DNA of 64,000 nucleotides from Halomicrobium salinisoli. GTDB taxonomy: Archaea > Halobacteriota > Halobacteria > Halobacteriales > Haloarculaceae. The stretch spans positions 124,001 through 188,000 of the forward strand of contig NZ_CP084463.1 in NCBI RefSeq assembly GCF_020405185.1, read 5' to 3'. The notes beneath the pieces are model-generated. The model made no database searches. It saw only the letters and a list, made by a program, of their open reading frames with translations, and was not told the origin of the DNA. The stretch's first letter is position 1. Each line of letters starts with the position of its first letter. Position numbers and translations under genes: made by a program. Below are positions 62,808-64,000 of the stretch, piece by piece.

Positions 62808-64000
62808 CTACGGCCGCGGATCGAAGTACTCGCCGAACTCCGCCCCGAACTCGTCGGCCAGTGCGGCCACGTCGTCGCCGACGAGGACGTCATAGCCCTC
62901 CTCCAGCGCGGACTCGACGTGTGCGCCCAGCGCGACGTCGAAGAGGGCGTCGCTGCGGAGGAATTCGGCGGCGGCGGCGAACTCCCGGTCGCGCTCGACG
63001 ACGTAGCGGTCGCCCTCGACGAAGGGACCGTAGGCGTCGCCGTCGGCGTACTTCCCGTAGAACCCCGCGGCGTGGTCGCGGACGTGGACTGGCGGGCCCT
63101 CGTGGCGCTCGACGGTCGGGCGCTCGGCGACGGCGAGCTCGGCGAACAGGACGGCCCGGTCGTGTGCCCAGGTAGCCGCCCGGAGCACGTCGAACCCGCG
63201 GCGGTCCAGTTCGTCGGTGACGCCGCCGAGCGACCGGTAGAGCTGCGGCCACAGCTGGTCCTCGACGACGTCGGGCGCGTCGAAGACCACCGCGACGGGC
63301 GTCGTGCCGCGGTCCGAGATCGCCCCCCGGACCTCGTCGGCGTCGAGCGGGTCGGGCTCGCGGGGCTCGAACAGCGCCTCGCGCGGGTCGTCGAGGAACT
63401 CGCGGGCGTAGTGCTGGAGGCTCGCCAGCCGCCCGGCCGAGAGGACGGCCGCGACGTTGCGCTCGGGGTCCGTCGGATCGATCACTACCAGCGGGTCGTC
63501 GAACGCCGCCTGCCCGTGGTCCTCTGGGTCCAGCCGGACGGGCGGGTGCCAGTCGGCGGCCGCCGCCAGGAACTCGCGGACGCCGCCGTACTCCAGCACG
63601 AGCAGTTCAGTCAGGAACCCGGAGAACCCCTGGGTCCGGAGGTCGCTGCCGTAGGCGCCGATCCCCTTCAGGAACTGCTTGCAGACCCGCACCTCGTCGG
63701 CCAGCCGGTCGTCCAGTCGCTCCTCGAGGTAGCGCGTGTGGAACGGCGTCCGGTCGACCGCCGAGCGGATGTCCGTGGCGTCGTCGAGGTCGTAGCAGGG
63801 CACCAGGTCCACGTCGTAGCCCTCGACCTCGCCCTTCACGTAGGGGTGCTCGGCGTACTCCTCGTGGCCTCCGGGGAGGACGGCGTGGCCCACGTCGAGG
63901 CCGTACTCCTCCAGCTCCTCGCGGTCGAGATCGGCCGGGAACGCGACGAACACGTCGACGTCGCGGTCCCCGGCCACCCACGTTCCCCGGGCGGTGGAGC
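62808..64000 (-). CDS. cca: CCA-adding enzyme, class I (5' partial)
   Basis: The frame continues to the right edge, where the sequence reads STARGTWVAGDRDVDVFVAF, the nucleotidyltransferase GS..RGT and DxD motifs of archaeal tRNA nucleotidyltransferase. Further features are the neck/body segments ADEVRVCKQFLKGIGAYGSDLRTQGFSGFLTELLVLEYGG. It repairs or builds tRNA 3' CCA ends; none of the tRNAs here encode CCA. The N-terminus is outside the window. Confidence 0.9.
   Translation of the reverse strand, partial: STARGTWVAGDRDVDVFVAFPADLDREELEEYGLDVGHAVLPGGHEEYAEHPYVKGEVEGYDVDLVPCYDLDDATDIRSAVDRTPFHTRYLEERLDDRLADEVRVCKQFLKGIGAYGSDLRTQGFSGFLTELLVLEYGGVREFLAAAADWHPPVRLDPEDHGQAAFDDPLVVIDPTDPERNVAAVLSAGRLASLQHYAREFLDDPREALFEPREPDPLDADEVRGAISDRGTTPVAVVFDAPDVVEDQLWPQLYRSLGGVTDELDRRGFDVLRAATWAHDRAVLFAELAVAERPTVERHEGPPVHVRDHAAGFYGKYADGDAYGPFVEGDRYVVERDREFAAAAEFLRSDALFDVALGAHVESALEEGYDVLVGDDVAALADEFGAEFGEYFDPRP

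Overview
This window is chromosomal DNA from a halophilic archaeon (class Halobacteria). The evidence is high GC, very acidic proteins, leaderless genes with TATA-like boxes 25-35 bases upstream, an archaeal 16S-tRNA-Ala-23S-5S-tRNA-Cys operon, chromatin protein MC1, a tandem-doublet histone, a fused cytochrome oxidase subunit I/III, and several haloarchaea-only small protein families. The 16S sequence suggests a Haloarcula-like lineage, but I could not run a comparison.

Layout. 1-4.95 kb: an ABC exporter (ATPase cut by the left edge, plus permease) converges on a three-gene azole/azoline peptide (TOMM) modification set (SagB-like dehydrogenase, E1-like protein, YcaO cyclodehydratase). 5-11 kb: GH3 glycosidase, tRNA endonuclease endA, a methyltransferase and trpS. 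10.9-15 kb: secreted DUF1102-like proteins with a winged-helix membrane regulator and a dedicated signal peptidase, resembling a SipW/TasA-type layout. 15.1-18.6 kb: pheS-pheT behind a 26-codon leader peptide ending in a Phe run and a nested set of alternative hairpins, so a candidate attenuator. 19-27.2 kb: pyrD, an AbrB-like protein, MC1 and the rRNA operon with three candidate promoters and long processing stems. 27.3-34.3 kb: a surface protein, a tRNA-Lys with palindromic tRNA-derived repeats, an Obg/NOG GTPase, hisE (3' end duplicated next to a small dispersed element), pdxT, a PrsW-like protease and riboflavin synthase. 34.3-40 kb: protein-only RNase P homologue (HARP), a serine-protease gene with an in-frame stop, an ATP-dependent RNA ligase and a UvrD-type helicase. 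40-43.5 kb: small regulators, G/C-run DNA, a second palindromic array at tRNA-Val and a DUF192 protein. 43.5-53.4 kb: ABC exporter, cytochrome oxidase genes, creatininase-family enzyme, membrane proteins and MptD. 53.4-57.8 kb: an Azf-like sugar-phosphate dehydrogenase gene whose 3' end is the attachment site of a 3.6-kb integrated element with a tyrosine recombinase; a 44-bp perfect core flanks it. 57.8-64 kb: DUF309 and HD proteins, tRNA-Arg, RPA, histone with a directly adjacent histone-deacetylase-family gene, and a partial CCA-adding enzyme.

Most of the window is core genome. The accessory or unusual parts are the TOMM cluster, the interrupted protease, the palindromic tRNA-flanking arrays, the small dispersed element at hisE and after pheT, and the azf-integrated element. 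The best candidates for something not previously described are the pheST leader/attenuator, the integration site inside azf, and the palindromes built from tRNA T-arms at two different tRNA genes. All functional statements are read from sequence; no database search was run.
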